Position numbers and translations under genes: made by a program. A DNA stretch of 64,000 nucleotides, from NCBI GenBank assembly GCA_001603955.1, contig LVAA01000079.1:47442-111441 (forward strand). The letters run 5' to 3'. The stretch's first letter is position 1, and every line of letters begins with the position of its first letter. The notes under the pieces were generated by a model, which had not been told where the DNA came from, made no database searches, and was given only the letters and a program-made list of their open reading frames with translations. This DNA is from Syntrophobacterales bacterium Delta_02. GTDB lineage: Bacteria > Desulfobacterota > Syntrophorhabdia > Syntrophorhabdales > Syntrophorhabdaceae. Positions 50,290-59,539 of this stretch are shown here, one piece after another.

Positions 50290-51870
50290 ATGTTCTATCT
50301 CATTACATTTACCCTCATCTACCTCGCCGTCACGGTCTATTTCAGCTGGCTCGGGTATCGCAGAACCGTCACCGTGTCGGATTACCTCCTTGCCGGACGC
50401 CAGGTCCATCCCGTCACGATGGGACTCTCCTACGGTGCCACGTACATCAGCACGTCGGCCATCATCGGTTTCGGCGGCGTGAGCGCCGTGTATGGCTTCA
50501 GTCTTACATGGCTTTCGTTCCTCAATATCATGGTGGGTGTCTTCATCGCCTTCGTGATATTTGGCAAGAGAACGCGGAAGATGGGCAAGGCCCTTGACGC
50601 CCATACCTTTCCGGAGCTTCTCGGCAGACGGTACGAATCGAGGTTCGTCCAGGGTTTCTCAGGCCTTATGATCCTCATCTTCATGCCTGTCTACACCGCC
50701 GCGGTGCTGATCGGCATCTCGCGGTTCATCGAGGTCTACCTCAACATTCCTTTTGCCACCGCCTTTCTCGCCTTCCTTCTCATAACCTCCTGTTTCGTCA
50801 TCTGGGGAGGCCTTAAGGGCGTCCTCTACACGAGTGCCTTCCAGGGGGTCATCATGGTTGTTTCCATGATAGTCATCGGGATCACCAGTTATTATTCACT
50901 GGGGGGCATATCCGAGGCCCACCGGTCGCTCGATGCCGTGGCCCCCTACGTTCCCCACTTCCTCAAGGAGGCAGGGCACAGGGGCTTCACCGCAATGCCC
51001 GAGACCTTTTCCTCCATCTGGTGGTATGTGATCACAACGATGGTCATGGGCGTGGGCATCGGCGTCATCGGTCAGCCCCAGCTCAACGTCCGTTTCATGA
51101 CGCTCAAATCGGACAGGGAGATCAACCGTTCCGTGCCCTTCACGGCGATATTCATCCTCTGCACCACGGGGGTCGCCTACGCGGCCGGGGCACTGACGAA
51201 CACATTCTTCTACAACACGTACACCGAACTTTCCATACATGCCGTGCAGGGGAACGTGGACAAGATAATCCCCCTCTACATAGACCGCTTCTATCCCCAG
51301 TGGTTCGTGGCGCTCTTCCTCGTCGCCCTCATGTCGGCCGCCATGAGCGCCGGAAGCAGCCAGTTCCATGCCCTCGGCACGTCGCTCTCCCGCGACATCT
51401 TCGAGCAGGCCCTGCTCAAGGGAAAGTCCGTGGCGGAGACCACGATAGTGACGAGGGTGGGCATCGTCTTCAGTATCTTCGCCACCCTTATCATAGGACT
51501 CGTTCTACCCGAGAGCATCGTCGCCGTTGCAACGGCATTCTTCTTCAGTCTCTGCGGCGCCACCTTCATCCCCGTCTATCTGTTCGGACTCTACTGGAAA
51601 CGGGGCACGAAAGCGGCGGCGAAGGCCAGCATACTGTCCGGTTTCTTCGTATCCCTCATCTGGATGCTCCTCTTTCACGAACAGGAGGCAAAGGCCTTCG
51701 GCCTGTGCAGAAAACTCTTCAATATGCAAACCCTTGCGGGCCATCCCTGGAACATGATAGACCCGCAGGTGATCGCGCTGCCGATAGGTCTTATAGTTTT
51801 CGTCGCCGTATCCCTGGCGACACGCCCGGTGCGGGAAGAGACCGTGAAGAAGGCATTCGTTCACATTTGA
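50290..51870 (+). CDS. Sodium:solute symporter (SSS family), second copy
   Basis: A 526-residue transporter with about 13 helices. YLLAGRQVHPVTMGLSYGATYIS near the start, GVLYTSAFQGVIM, and LMSAAMSAGSSQFHALGTSL (sodium-site region) are typical of the family. It is only distantly like the first copy. The substrate is unknown; PutP/PanF-like transporters carry amino acids or carboxylates. It is paired with the small protein just upstream. Confidence 0.92.
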   Translation: MFYLITFTLIYLAVTVYFSWLGYRRTVTVSDYLLAGRQVHPVTMGLSYGATYISTSAIIGFGGVSAVYGFSLTWLSFLNIMVGVFIAFVIFGKRTRKMGKALDAHTFPELLGRRYESRFVQGFSGLMILIFMPVYTAAVLIGISRFIEVYLNIPFATAFLAFLLITSCFVIWGGLKGVLYTSAFQGVIMVVSMIVIGITSYYSLGGISEAHRSLDAVAPYVPHFLKEAGHRGFTAMPETFSSIWWYVITTMVMGVGIGVIGQPQLNVRFMTLKSDREINRSVPFTAIFILCTTGVAYAAGALTNTFFYNTYTELSIHAVQGNVDKIIPLYIDRFYPQWFVALFLVALMSAAMSAGSSQFHALGTSLSRDIFEQALLKGKSVAETTIVTRVGIVFSIFATLIIGLVLPESIVAVATAFFFSLCGATFIPVYLFGLYWKRGTKAAAKASILSGFFVSLIWMLLFHEQEAKAFGLCRKLFNMQTLAGHPWNMIDPQVIALPIGLIVFVAVSLATRPVREETVKKAFVHI

Positions 51871-51871
51871 G

Positions 51872-51972
51872 TGCGATAGGACCTATAAGAGAATATGGGA
51901 GCTATGGGACATATAGGACCAATAGGACGCATTGAAGGCTTTTCCCTGGAACCTGTGAACGTGAAACCTGAA
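51872..51972. repeat. Intergenic repeats of families C and B
   Basis: GATAGGACCTATAAGAG through ACATATAGGACCAATAGGACG (51872-51932) is a second copy of family C. It is followed by GGAACCTGTGAACGTGAAACC (51949-51969), a family B unit in the opposite orientation. Confidence 0.7.
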
Positions 51973-51994
51973 ACTTTTTTTTGAGGAGGTTGCT

Positions 51995-52252
51995 ATGGGT
52001 AAGCGTTATATCCTCGGTATAGGGCTCAGCAACAGGGTCGAGAATGCCGCCGAGTTCCAGAAGGTCCTCACGGAGTGCGGCTGCTACATCAAGACCCGCC
52101 TCGGCCTCCACGAGGTCAGCGAAAACCTCTGCTCCCCGGGAGGGCTTATCATCCTCGAGGTGTACGGGGGCGACGCGGCGGTCGCCGAAATGGAATCGAA
52201 GTTCAAAGCCGTCAAGGGCCTGCAGGTCCAGAAGATGGCATTTGAGATGTGA
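51995..52252 (+). CDS. TM1266-like small regulatory protein
   Basis: An 85-residue ferredoxin-like/ACT-like fold: KRYILGIGLSNRVENAAEFQ, LGLHEVSENLCSPGGLIILE and a final AVKGLQVQKMAF. This agrees with the iron-only hydrogenase system putative regulator family (TM1266). Family members are found near [FeFe]-hydrogenase maturation genes, none of which is seen here. Strong SD GAGGAGGTTGC. Confidence 0.7.
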   Translation: MGKRYILGIGLSNRVENAAEFQKVLTECGCYIKTRLGLHEVSENLCSPGGLIILEVYGGDAAVAEMESKFKAVKGLQVQKMAFEM

Positions 52253-52260
52253 GAGGGACG

Positions 52261-52290
52261 GGTGACAGGTAATGGGTGATGGGTGATGGG
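52261..52290. repeat. Intergenic repeat family A, short copy
   Basis: GGTGACAGGTAATGGGTGAT then GGGTGATGGG lie just before, or overlapping, the next gene's possible starts. Confidence 0.6.
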
Positions 52291-52302
52291 AAGAGAAAAA
52301 GA

Positions 52303-53055
52303 ATGGCGCGAATGTTCCGGCCGACACGTCATGGTGCAAGATGGGTCGTCCCGGGCATTGTTCTTGTTGTTGCGCTCTTCTTCACCTCCATGCTTCAGGT
52401 GAACACCGGAGTTACCGGAGAATCGAGTGAGATGACCGCGGCCGCTATCATGGTATCGAAACCCGCGAAAAAAGTACTCGCCCGGCAACGGCCCGACACT
52501 TCTCAGCTCATCCTTGTCCGAAACGATGGACCATTGCCTCATAATTCCACTCTCTACGCATTTGAAAGGAACGCTGGCACCTGGGCCCTCATTCTCGGTC
52601 CCGTGCCCGCCATGACGGGCAGGAACGGTTTTGCCGGGACAGGCGGCAAGCGCGAAGGTGACGGCAGGACCCCAACCGGAGCATACCCTCTCGGCTTCGC
52701 CTTCGGTTACCCCTCCCGGATCGACTCTGCCATGCCCTACCGCCAGATGACGCGCGACGACATCTGGGTAGACGATCCCGATTCTCGCGATTACAACCGG
52801 CTCAAAAAACGCGGACAGACCGCGGCCCGTTCCTTCGAGGACATGGTCCTCCCCGACGACCGCTACAAGTACGGCATCGTCATCGAATACAACGCGGACC
52901 CCGTTATCCCCGGCCTCGGCAGCGCCATCTTTCTCCACATCTGGAAGAACGAGACCACTCCCACAGCGGGCTGCATCGCCATATCAGAGGAAAACATCCT
53001 TAAACTCGTCCGCTGGCTCGGCCCGGCAAAAAAACCAGTGATCGTGATAGAGTAG
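52303..53055 (+). CDS. L,D-transpeptidase (YkuD family) with membrane anchor
   Basis: A 250-residue protein. One N-terminal anchor (about 15-35) and a YkuD catalytic domain (70-250) with FLHIWKNETTPTAGCIAIS, where His and Cys are the active residues (TAGC instead of the usual SxGC). It may cross-link peptidoglycan or attach lipoproteins. The start is uncertain. The frame also opens at GTG 52276 within a family A repeat; I prefer the ATG at 52303, outside the repeat. Confidence 0.85.
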   Translation: MARMFRPTRHGARWVVPGIVLVVALFFTSMLQVNTGVTGESSEMTAAAIMVSKPAKKVLARQRPDTSQLILVRNDGPLPHNSTLYAFERNAGTWALILGPVPAMTGRNGFAGTGGKREGDGRTPTGAYPLGFAFGYPSRIDSAMPYRQMTRDDIWVDDPDSRDYNRLKKRGQTAARSFEDMVLPDDRYKYGIVIEYNADPVIPGLGSAIFLHIWKNETTPTAGCIAISEENILKLVRWLGPAKKPVIVIE

Positions 53056-53062
53056 AAGACGC

Positions 53063-53184
53063 TTTCAGGTTTCAGGTTTCAGGTTCCAAGCGAAAAGACT
53101 TAGAGGATATGACAATCCGTCAAGATACACGCTCCACAGTCTGAAGAGCTTGCCTTTAACTTGAAACTTGGAACCTGGAACTGC
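53063..53184. repeat. Intergenic repeat family B, inverted pair
   Basis: CTTTCAGGTTTCAGGTTTCAGG (53062-53083) and the near-complement AACTTGAAACTTGGAACCTGG (53159-53179) flank a 75-bp spacer without coding. Confidence 0.65.
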
Positions 53185-53232
53185 CTGACAAAAAAAGGGC
53201 GCCCCCTGGAGGGCGCCCTTTTTTTGTCAGGC
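53183..53232. terminator. Strong bidirectional intrinsic terminator
   Basis: A 22-bp perfect stem (53183-53204 with 53211-53232) with core GGGCGCCC and a 7-A/7-T flank between convergent genes. Confidence 0.95.
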
Positions 53233-53237
53233 TTCAC

Positions 53238-54833
53238 TTACTGTTTCTTGAATTCCTTCTCCATCGCTTCCTTTGCCGGCTTTACATACATGTCGCGGAG
53301 TTTCGGTTTTTCGATCTTGCCGGCGGGGTTGCGGGGGATGGTGGTGTATATCATCTTTTCGGGCCATTTGTACTTCGCGAGGCCCTTTTCCTTGACGAAG
53401 TTGATGATCTCCTCGTCTGTGATCGTTTCGCCTTCCTTGGGCTGGATGATGGCCATGACAATCTCCACGAGCCTAGGGTGCGGGTACCCGAGGACCGCAA
53501 CGTCCATGATCTTCGGATACTTGCGCAGGGCGTCCTCGATCTCGGCGGGGAAGATGTTCTCCCCGCCCCTGATGATGAGGTCCTTGGCCCTGTCGGCGAA
53601 GAAGATGAAGCCCTCTTCATCCATGTAAGCGAGGTCGCCCGTGTAGAGCCATCCGTCCTTGATCGTCTTTGCCGTCATCTCGGGGTTGAAGGCATACTCC
53701 TTCATGAGGCGGGGACCCTTGATGAGAAGCTCACCCACGCCGCCAGCGGTCAAGGTTTTCCCTTCACTGTCGACGACCTTTGCGTCCATGAAGACCGTGG
53801 CTTTCCCAATGGAGCCGGGTTTTCTCATGATGTCCTCATCGTAGCAGTTGGTGAGGCCTCCGCCGCCACCCTCGGTGATGCCGTAGATGTTGGCGATAGG
53901 CAGGTTGGGGAAGAATTTCTTGGAATCCTCGAGCAGGACGTAGGGAACCGGCTGGGCGCCGATCTCGATGTGGCGCAGCGCGGAGAGGTCGTAATCCTTG
54001 AGATCGATCTGACCCGTTTTCAAGGCATTGATCACGTCTGACCATGTCGGCACCGTGTTCCACCCGCCGGTACATTTCTCATCGGCCATGCTCCTGAGAT
54101 AGAACTCGGGTTGCGTTTCCATCGCCATGAGGACCTTGCCTGCCGCAATGTAGCACGGGAAGGAAAGAAACAGGGTACCACTGTGGTAGAAGGGGTGTGG
54201 TGACAGGTACACGCTGTTGTACCCTTCGTTGTAGGTCAGGGCGTTGCCCAGGCCGATGTAGAAAAGGCTGCTATGGGTATGGGAAACAGGTTTCGGTGCG
54301 CCCGTGGTGCCCGAGGTAAACATGAGTTCCGCCATGTCGTCATCGGCCGTTTCGAGACAAACCGCGGCGGCGTCGCCCTTTTCCGAGATCTCCTTATATG
54401 ATTTCGTACCGGCGGGGATGGTGTCGCCGAGACAAATGAAGCTCCTGCAATAATCCATCTCTTTCATGATGGGCTCAACCCTTGCGTTGAACTGCTCGCC
54501 GAACATGAACACCTTGCATTTCGTGACGTCGGCGGCATACTTGATGTCGGCGCTGGCAAAACGGAAGTTCAGCGGCGTCACCGTTGCGCCCGTCTTGAGG
54601 ACCGCGATGTAGCTGGCGTACCACTCCATGCAGTTCATCATAAGGTGGAGAACGATATCACCCTTCTTGATACCGCAATCCTTGATGAGATAGTTGGCAA
54701 TCCTGTTCGCCTGATCGTCAAACTCTTTCCATGTGAGACTCCGGCGCTGTTTCTTTGACGGATAGCTCTCGATAATGAACTCTCTCTGTGGAAATTTGCT
54801 CGCATTGAGCCCCGAAAACATTGCGAAATTCAT
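53238..54833 (-). CDS. AMP-dependent acyl-CoA synthetase
   Basis: A 531-residue ANL-superfamily enzyme. P-loop FTSGTTGAPKPVSHTHSS (about 172-189), ITEGGGGG in the A5 position, YTGDLAYMDEEGF, RGGENIFPAEIE and the C-terminal PRNPAGKIEKPKLR with the catalytic lysine. It activates a carboxylic acid to acyl-CoA. SD AAGGAGGG precedes the ATG. It diverges from a paralog, 130 bp away. The substrate cannot be told. Confidence 0.92.
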   Translation of the reverse strand: MNFAMFSGLNASKFPQREFIIESYPSKKQRRSLTWKEFDDQANRIANYLIKDCGIKKGDIVLHLMMNCMEWYASYIAVLKTGATVTPLNFRFASADIKYAADVTKCKVFMFGEQFNARVEPIMKEMDYCRSFICLGDTIPAGTKSYKEISEKGDAAAVCLETADDDMAELMFTSGTTGAPKPVSHTHSSLFYIGLGNALTYNEGYNSVYLSPHPFYHSGTLFLSFPCYIAAGKVLMAMETQPEFYLRSMADEKCTGGWNTVPTWSDVINALKTGQIDLKDYDLSALRHIEIGAQPVPYVLLEDSKKFFPNLPIANIYGITEGGGGGLTNCYDEDIMRKPGSIGKATVFMDAKVVDSEGKTLTAGGVGELLIKGPRLMKEYAFNPEMTAKTIKDGWLYTGDLAYMDEEGFIFFADRAKDLIIRGGENIFPAEIEDALRKYPKIMDVAVLGYPHPRLVEIVMAIIQPKEGETITDEEIINFVKEKGLAKYKWPEKMIYTTIPRNPAGKIEKPKLRDMYVKPAKEAMEKEFKKQ

Positions 54834-54962
54834 AATAACCCTCCTTGATGAAACGCTTTTTTTTTATTGCTTTAGGTCCCATCAGCATGATAAAAAGATT
54901 TAGGATTCTTTGTCAACAGGAAAGTAAAAACCAAATACCAAATACATTCAGGAGGTCTTGCC

Positions 54963-56546
54963 ATGGCAGAAGTCTTCACGCACATAGGTGAAATCTTGGC
55001 ACGCAACGCGCGCATGTATCCCAATGACGTTGCCCTCGTCGAGCGCACGCCTGCGGAAAAGAAAAGGGTCGAACTCACATGGAAGCAGTTTGACGATCAG
55101 GCGAATCAGTTCTCCAACGCCCTCGCGAAAATGGGGGCAAAGAAAGGGGACAAGATCGTCCACTTCATGAACAACTCCACCAAGTGGCTCGTTGCCTACT
55201 TTGGCATCATCAGGACGGGAGCCTGGGTGGTGCCTCTCAATTTCCGTTTCACATCAGAGGACGTCAAGTACTGCAGCGACGTCGCGGAACCGATGATCAT
55301 GGTCTTCGATGAAGAGTTCACCGACAGGATCGAGGCGATAAAGGGCGATCTCCCCACGGTGAAAAAGTACATCTGTGTGGGCGACAAGGTCCCGGCGTGG
55401 GCGGAATCCTACGACAAGCTCATCGCTTCCGAGTCCGCGGCAAATCTCAACGTCACCCTTCTCCCCACGGACGAGTGCGGGCTCTATTTCACCTCGGGTA
55501 CCACGGGCCAGCCGAAACCCATTCTGCTCACCCACAACAACATGTTCTGCGCCTGCGTCACCGAGAACGCCCATCACAAGCAGACGAAAAACGACTGCTT
55601 CATCCTCATCCCTCCGCTCTATCACACGGGCGCCAAGATGCACTGGTTCGGCAGTTTCATCGTCGGCAGCAAGGCAGTCATCCTCAAGGGAGTGTCACCG
55701 GAATGGACCCTCGAGGCGGTAAGCGAGGAAGGCGGCACCATCGTGTGGCTGCTCGTCCCCTGGGCACAGGACATCCTCCTCAAATTCGACAAGGGCGAGA
55801 TCAAACCTTCCAACTACAAGCTCGAGCAGTGGCGTCTCATGCACATCGGGGCACAGCCTGTTCCCCCCGCGCTCATCAAGCACTGGAAGGAATACTTCCC
55901 CACGATGGACTACGACACCAACTTCGGCCTCAGTGAATCCACCGGCCCCGGCTGCGTACACCTCGGGCTGGGCAACGAGCACAAGATCGGCGCCATCGGC
56001 ATTCCCGGCTTCAACTGGGAGTTCAAGATCGTCGACGAGAACAACAACACCCTGAAACAGGGCGAAGCCGGCGAACTCGTCGTCCGCGGCAACGGCGTGA
56101 TGCGCGAGTACTACAAGAACCCCGAGGCAACGAAGAAGAGTCTCATCGACGGTTGGCTCTACACAGGCGACATGGCCCGCGTGGACGAGGACGGCTTCAT
56201 CTGGCTCGTCGACAGAAAGAAGGACATCATCATCACCGGCGGCGAGAATGTTTTCCCCGTCGAAGTCGAGGATTTTCTCTACACGAACTCCAAGATCAAG
56301 GACGCGGCGGCCATCGGCATCCCCGATGACCGGCTGGGCGAGATCGTTACCGTCGTCGTCGAGCTCAAACCGGGCGAGACCATGACCGAGGAAGAGGTCA
56401 TCAAATTCTGTGAGCCGCTGCCACGGTACAAGAGACCGAGAAAGGTCTTCTTCGGCGACGTCCCGCGGAACCCCACGGGCAAGATAGAGAAACCGAAACT
56501 GAGGAAACAGTACTCCGGCATGGAAGAGGCATTCAAGATCAAATAG
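54963..56546 (+). CDS. AMP-dependent acyl-CoA synthetase, paralog
   Basis: A 527-residue ANL enzyme. P-loop FTSGTTGQPKPILLTHNN, the A5 region NFGLSESTGPG, YTGDMARVDEDGF, TGGENVFPVEVE and PRNPTGKIEKPKLR. It is clearly paralogous to the divergent gene but differs in the substrate region. SD TCAGGAGGTC. A terminator follows. The pair may feed different acids to one beta-oxidation or benzoyl-CoA-type route (inference). Confidence 0.92.
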   Translation: MAEVFTHIGEILARNARMYPNDVALVERTPAEKKRVELTWKQFDDQANQFSNALAKMGAKKGDKIVHFMNNSTKWLVAYFGIIRTGAWVVPLNFRFTSEDVKYCSDVAEPMIMVFDEEFTDRIEAIKGDLPTVKKYICVGDKVPAWAESYDKLIASESAANLNVTLLPTDECGLYFTSGTTGQPKPILLTHNNMFCACVTENAHHKQTKNDCFILIPPLYHTGAKMHWFGSFIVGSKAVILKGVSPEWTLEAVSEEGGTIVWLLVPWAQDILLKFDKGEIKPSNYKLEQWRLMHIGAQPVPPALIKHWKEYFPTMDYDTNFGLSESTGPGCVHLGLGNEHKIGAIGIPGFNWEFKIVDENNNTLKQGEAGELVVRGNGVMREYYKNPEATKKSLIDGWLYTGDMARVDEDGFIWLVDRKKDIIITGGENVFPVEVEDFLYTNSKIKDAAAIGIPDDRLGEIVTVVVELKPGETMTEEEVIKFCEPLPRYKRPRKVFFGDVPRNPTGKIEKPKLRKQYSGMEEAFKIK

Positions 56547-56560
56547 GGAACGCAAGGCAT

Positions 56561-56593
56561 GGAAAGACCGGGATGACACATCCCGGTCTTTCC
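56561..56593. terminator. Terminator-like hairpin between acyl-CoA synthetase and rnc
   Basis: A 15-bp perfect stem (56561-56575 with 56579-56593) around a 3-base loop; the T tail is weak (TTAAG). Confidence 0.7.
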
Positions 56594-56633
56594 TTAAGAA
56601 GCCTTCCTTCGGAAATAATCGGTGCCTTAGAAC

Positions 56634-57311
56634 GTGTCCCACAAAAAGCCCACTCTCGAAGAAACCATCGGTTATACATTCAGGAACAGGGAACTTTACA
56701 ATCAGGCGGTCACACACAGCTCCTGCTTCAACGAGAAAAGAGAGGTCCGCCGTTCCGACAACGAAAAGCTGGAATTCCTCGGAGACGCAATTCTCAACAC
56801 GGTCATAAGCATCATCCTCTACAAACGGTTTCGCGGCAGGGACGAGGGATTTCTCAGCAATGCCCGTTCAAGCCTCGTCAAACGGGAGACACTGACAGCG
56901 ATCGCGAAAGAGATCAACCTCGACCGCCATATGAGCTACGGCAATGGAGAAGGAAGCGTTCCCGAGGAATCGAAGGTCCTTTCGAACATGGTCGAGGCCC
57001 TCATCGGGGCGCTTTACCTCGACAGCGGCATACGCAATACCTCAAAGATCATCCGCAGGCTCTTCTCGGCCTACTTCACCGAGGAAAAGCTCACCGAAAA
57101 GAACCCCAAGAACATCCTGCAGGAACTCTCTCAGAAGAAGTGGGGAGTCCTGCCCCGGTACAAGTTCCCCCGCAAGACCAGGGATGGCTTCGCCGTCATG
57201 GTCTTCATAGGAAAGGAACACAAGGCGCGGGGTACCGGGAAAAGCAAGAAAGAAGCCGAGCAGAACGCGGCCCGCAACCTGCTCGAACACCTGTCGGAAA
57301 CAGAGATCTGA
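56634..57311 (+). CDS. rnc: Ribonuclease III
   Basis: A 225-residue enzyme. The catalytic NEKLEFLGDAILN (about 43-55) and EALIGALYLDSG are present. A C-terminal double-stranded RNA-binding domain (150-222) ends GTGKSKKEAEQNAARNLLE. It processes rRNA precursors and other duplex RNAs. The start is GTG at 56634. A large family D repeat follows its stop. Confidence 0.96.
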   Translation: MSHKKPTLEETIGYTFRNRELYNQAVTHSSCFNEKREVRRSDNEKLEFLGDAILNTVISIILYKRFRGRDEGFLSNARSSLVKRETLTAIAKEINLDRHMSYGNGEGSVPEESKVLSNMVEALIGALYLDSGIRNTSKIIRRLFSAYFTEEKLTEKNPKNILQELSQKKWGVLPRYKFPRKTRDGFAVMVFIGKEHKARGTGKSKKEAEQNAARNLLEHLSETEI

Positions 57312-57335
57312 AGATGATGATGGGACAACGGAAAA

Positions 57336-57568
57336 AGGGCAATGACCAATTGACCAAATTCCAATGACCAAACAAAAAGACAATAACCAATAATCAAATC
57401 TCAATGACCGGAGAAACAGGCAATGATGAATAACCACGAATGGTGCAGGTATCTTTTTCCTTGATCATTGAGATTTGGCTATTGGTCATTTCTTGTCTCT
57501 TTGGCCATTGATACATTGGTTATTGCTCTTTCCCTGGTCATTGTGATTTGGTCATTGGTTATTGGGCC
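57336..57568. repeat. Intergenic repeat family D, large inverted copy
   Basis: The left arm (57336-57432) is made of CCAATGACCAAA-type units; the right arm (57462-57568) is made of ATTTGGTCATTGG-type units. They are separated by about 30 bp and could form a long imperfect cruciform. The right arm contains the lnt stop codon (TAA at 57559-57561). Confidence 0.8.
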
Positions 57569-59091
57569 TTTTCTTTCGTGCGCCCATGGTATATCCCCGC
57601 AACAACCATACCGGCCAGAAGGATGAGGCACAGGACGATGAAGTAATCCCCGTATCGCGTGTAGAACGTCATGGTATCCTTGAGCGCATAGCCGCCCCTC
57701 AGTACCTCCTCCGTGAAGATGGGGGTCTTGCCCCGGATCCGGCCCCTGGGATCGATCACGGCACTGATGCCCGTGTTGGCGGCCCTCAACACATACCTGT
57801 CCGTCTCGATGGCGCGGAACGCGTAGACGGCGAAGTGTTGAAAGGGTGCCGACGTCCTGTTGTACCAGGCATCGTTGGTAACGTTCACGAGGACCTGGGC
57901 CCCTTCCCTCACCGTTTGATTGGTAATATAGGGGAATATTCCCTCGAAACAGATGAGGATGCCGATCCTTCCCGCATCCGTCGTGATGGGCGCATGCCCC
58001 TGGCCGGGGATGAAGTCCGCGCCCATGGCGGTGATCTTTGCGAGAAAGGGAAAACAAGAGACTATCGGGGTGTATTCTCCAAAAGGGACGAGATGGACTT
58101 TGTTGTATATCGCCTCGGTCCTTCCCTCCCCATTCACGTAGTGGACACTGTTCAAGAGCTTGCCTTCCCCTCCCAGCCCCACCGTCCCGAAGAGGAGCCG
58201 GGACCCTAGCATCGCGGGCACGGCCTTTACGTATCTATACGCACGAATGTCACGTTCGATCATGAAAGGTATCGCCGTTTCGGGCCAGATGATGAGGTCG
58301 GAGTTCTGCGCAAGGCCAAAGCTCAACCGGTAGTACCTGCTGACGGTCATCATCTTGAAGGCGTCGTCCCATTTCACGTCCTGGCCGATATTCCCCTGTA
58401 CTATTGCCGTCCTGAACGGTTCTTCGTCCCTGTGTTGAAGTCTCACAAAACCGTAGGCCAGGGAAGAAGCTATAAGAACGATCACCACGGCAGTCCATAT
58501 CCGGGATACCCTCCTGTGGACCCACAGGGAAAAGATGATGCCGTTCACTGCCGCTATCAGGAAGGAGATGAAATAGGTCCCCGTGACGGAAGCCACCTGT
58601 ATGAAGGGAAGGAAGCTGTATTGCGAGTGACCGAGGAACGCCCAGGGAAAACCCGTCATGACCGCTCCCCTAGCGTACTCCAGGACCACCCACACGGGCG
58701 CGGCGAGGATATAGGATGGCACGGAGGTCCTCTTCTCCAGGTACGCGCAGGAGACCGTGAAGATCGCCATGTACAGGGAAAGATAGAATGCAAAGAGAAG
58801 GAGAATGAGAACGCTCACGGGGACATTGATGCCCCCGTAACTGTTCATGGCGACCACGACCCAGTAGACGGTGCCGAGCCAGGCCACCACCCCGGCCGCA
58901 AACCCCCGCCTGAAGGAAAGGGGGAGGTTATCCCTGTCGATGGCGCGCAAGAGCGGCACCAGGGCGATGAAAGCGAGGGGAAAGAGGGACACCGGCGGTT
59001 GTATGAGGACAAGCATGGCCCCCGACAGCAGCGCATAACCATACCTCGCCGGAAATGACGAAAAGCGGTTCCTGGACTGCAAGCTATTCAT
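57559..59091 (-). CDS. lnt: Apolipoprotein N-acyltransferase
   Basis: A 510-residue membrane enzyme. N-terminal helices (about 15-205) precede a nitrilase-fold domain with the catalytic Glu in LIIWPETAIPF, Lys in NKVHLVPFGEY and Cys in GILICFEGIFP, and one last helix (485-505). It adds the third acyl chain to outer-membrane lipoproteins. The start ATG at 59091 overlaps ybeY by 8 bp. The final codons and stop derive from a family D repeat. Confidence 0.95.
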   Translation of the reverse strand: MNSLQSRNRFSSFPARYGYALLSGAMLVLIQPPVSLFPLAFIALVPLLRAIDRDNLPLSFRRGFAAGVVAWLGTVYWVVVAMNSYGGINVPVSVLILLLFAFYLSLYMAIFTVSCAYLEKRTSVPSYILAAPVWVVLEYARGAVMTGFPWAFLGHSQYSFLPFIQVASVTGTYFISFLIAAVNGIIFSLWVHRRVSRIWTAVVIVLIASSLAYGFVRLQHRDEEPFRTAIVQGNIGQDVKWDDAFKMMTVSRYYRLSFGLAQNSDLIIWPETAIPFMIERDIRAYRYVKAVPAMLGSRLLFGTVGLGGEGKLLNSVHYVNGEGRTEAIYNKVHLVPFGEYTPIVSCFPFLAKITAMGADFIPGQGHAPITTDAGRIGILICFEGIFPYITNQTVREGAQVLVNVTNDAWYNRTSAPFQHFAVYAFRAIETDRYVLRAANTGISAVIDPRGRIRGKTPIFTEEVLRGGYALKDTMTFYTRYGDYFIVLCLILLAGMVVAGIYHGRTKEKAQ

Positions 59092-59539
59092 CGATAAGTG
59101 CCAGGTAGGCAGGATGCCCGAGGACAACCCCCATGAGATTCTTTTCCCGGTACCGCATCTTTCTCGCCTCCGAGGCCCCTTTCGTGTGGTCATAACCCAG
59201 AATGTGAACGATACCGTGGACAACAAGGCCGAAGAGCCTTTCGTAGAAAGGGATACCAGCCGCACAAGCCTCATCGGCCGCGCGCTCCACGGAAATGACG
59301 ATATCTCCGACGGCCTCGCCGGGCATTCCATCGAGATAGGAAAAGGAGATCACGTTCGTGGGACGGTCCTTGCCGAAAAGGTCCCTGTTCATCAGGGCTA
59401 TCTTCCTGTCATCCACGAGCAATATGCTCAGATCCCTATTGTGAAGCTTTAAAGAGGCCAGTAATTCCCCTGTTACCTTGCCGATCGCCTTTCGGTTGAC
59501 CTTCATCAGTTTTTGGGAGTTTTTTATCAGAACCGCCAT
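59084..59539 (-). CDS. ybeY: Endoribonuclease YbeY, 16S rRNA maturation
   Basis: A 151-residue metalloprotein with the zinc motif VVHGIVHILGYDH (H-x3-H-x5-H, about 113-125) and VISFSYLDG before it. It matures the 16S 3' end and helps ribosome quality control. Its N-terminus is encoded inside the preceding HD-domain gene, an overlap of 104 bp. Lnt and PhoH neighbours match the E. coli ybeZ-ybeY-ybeX-lnt order. Confidence 0.95.
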   Translation of the reverse strand: MAVLIKNSQKLMKVNRKAIGKVTGELLASLKLHNRDLSILLVDDRKIALMNRDLFGKDRPTNVISFSYLDGMPGEAVGDIVISVERAADEACAAGIPFYERLFGLVVHGIVHILGYDHTKGASEARKMRYREKNLMGVVLGHPAYLALIDE

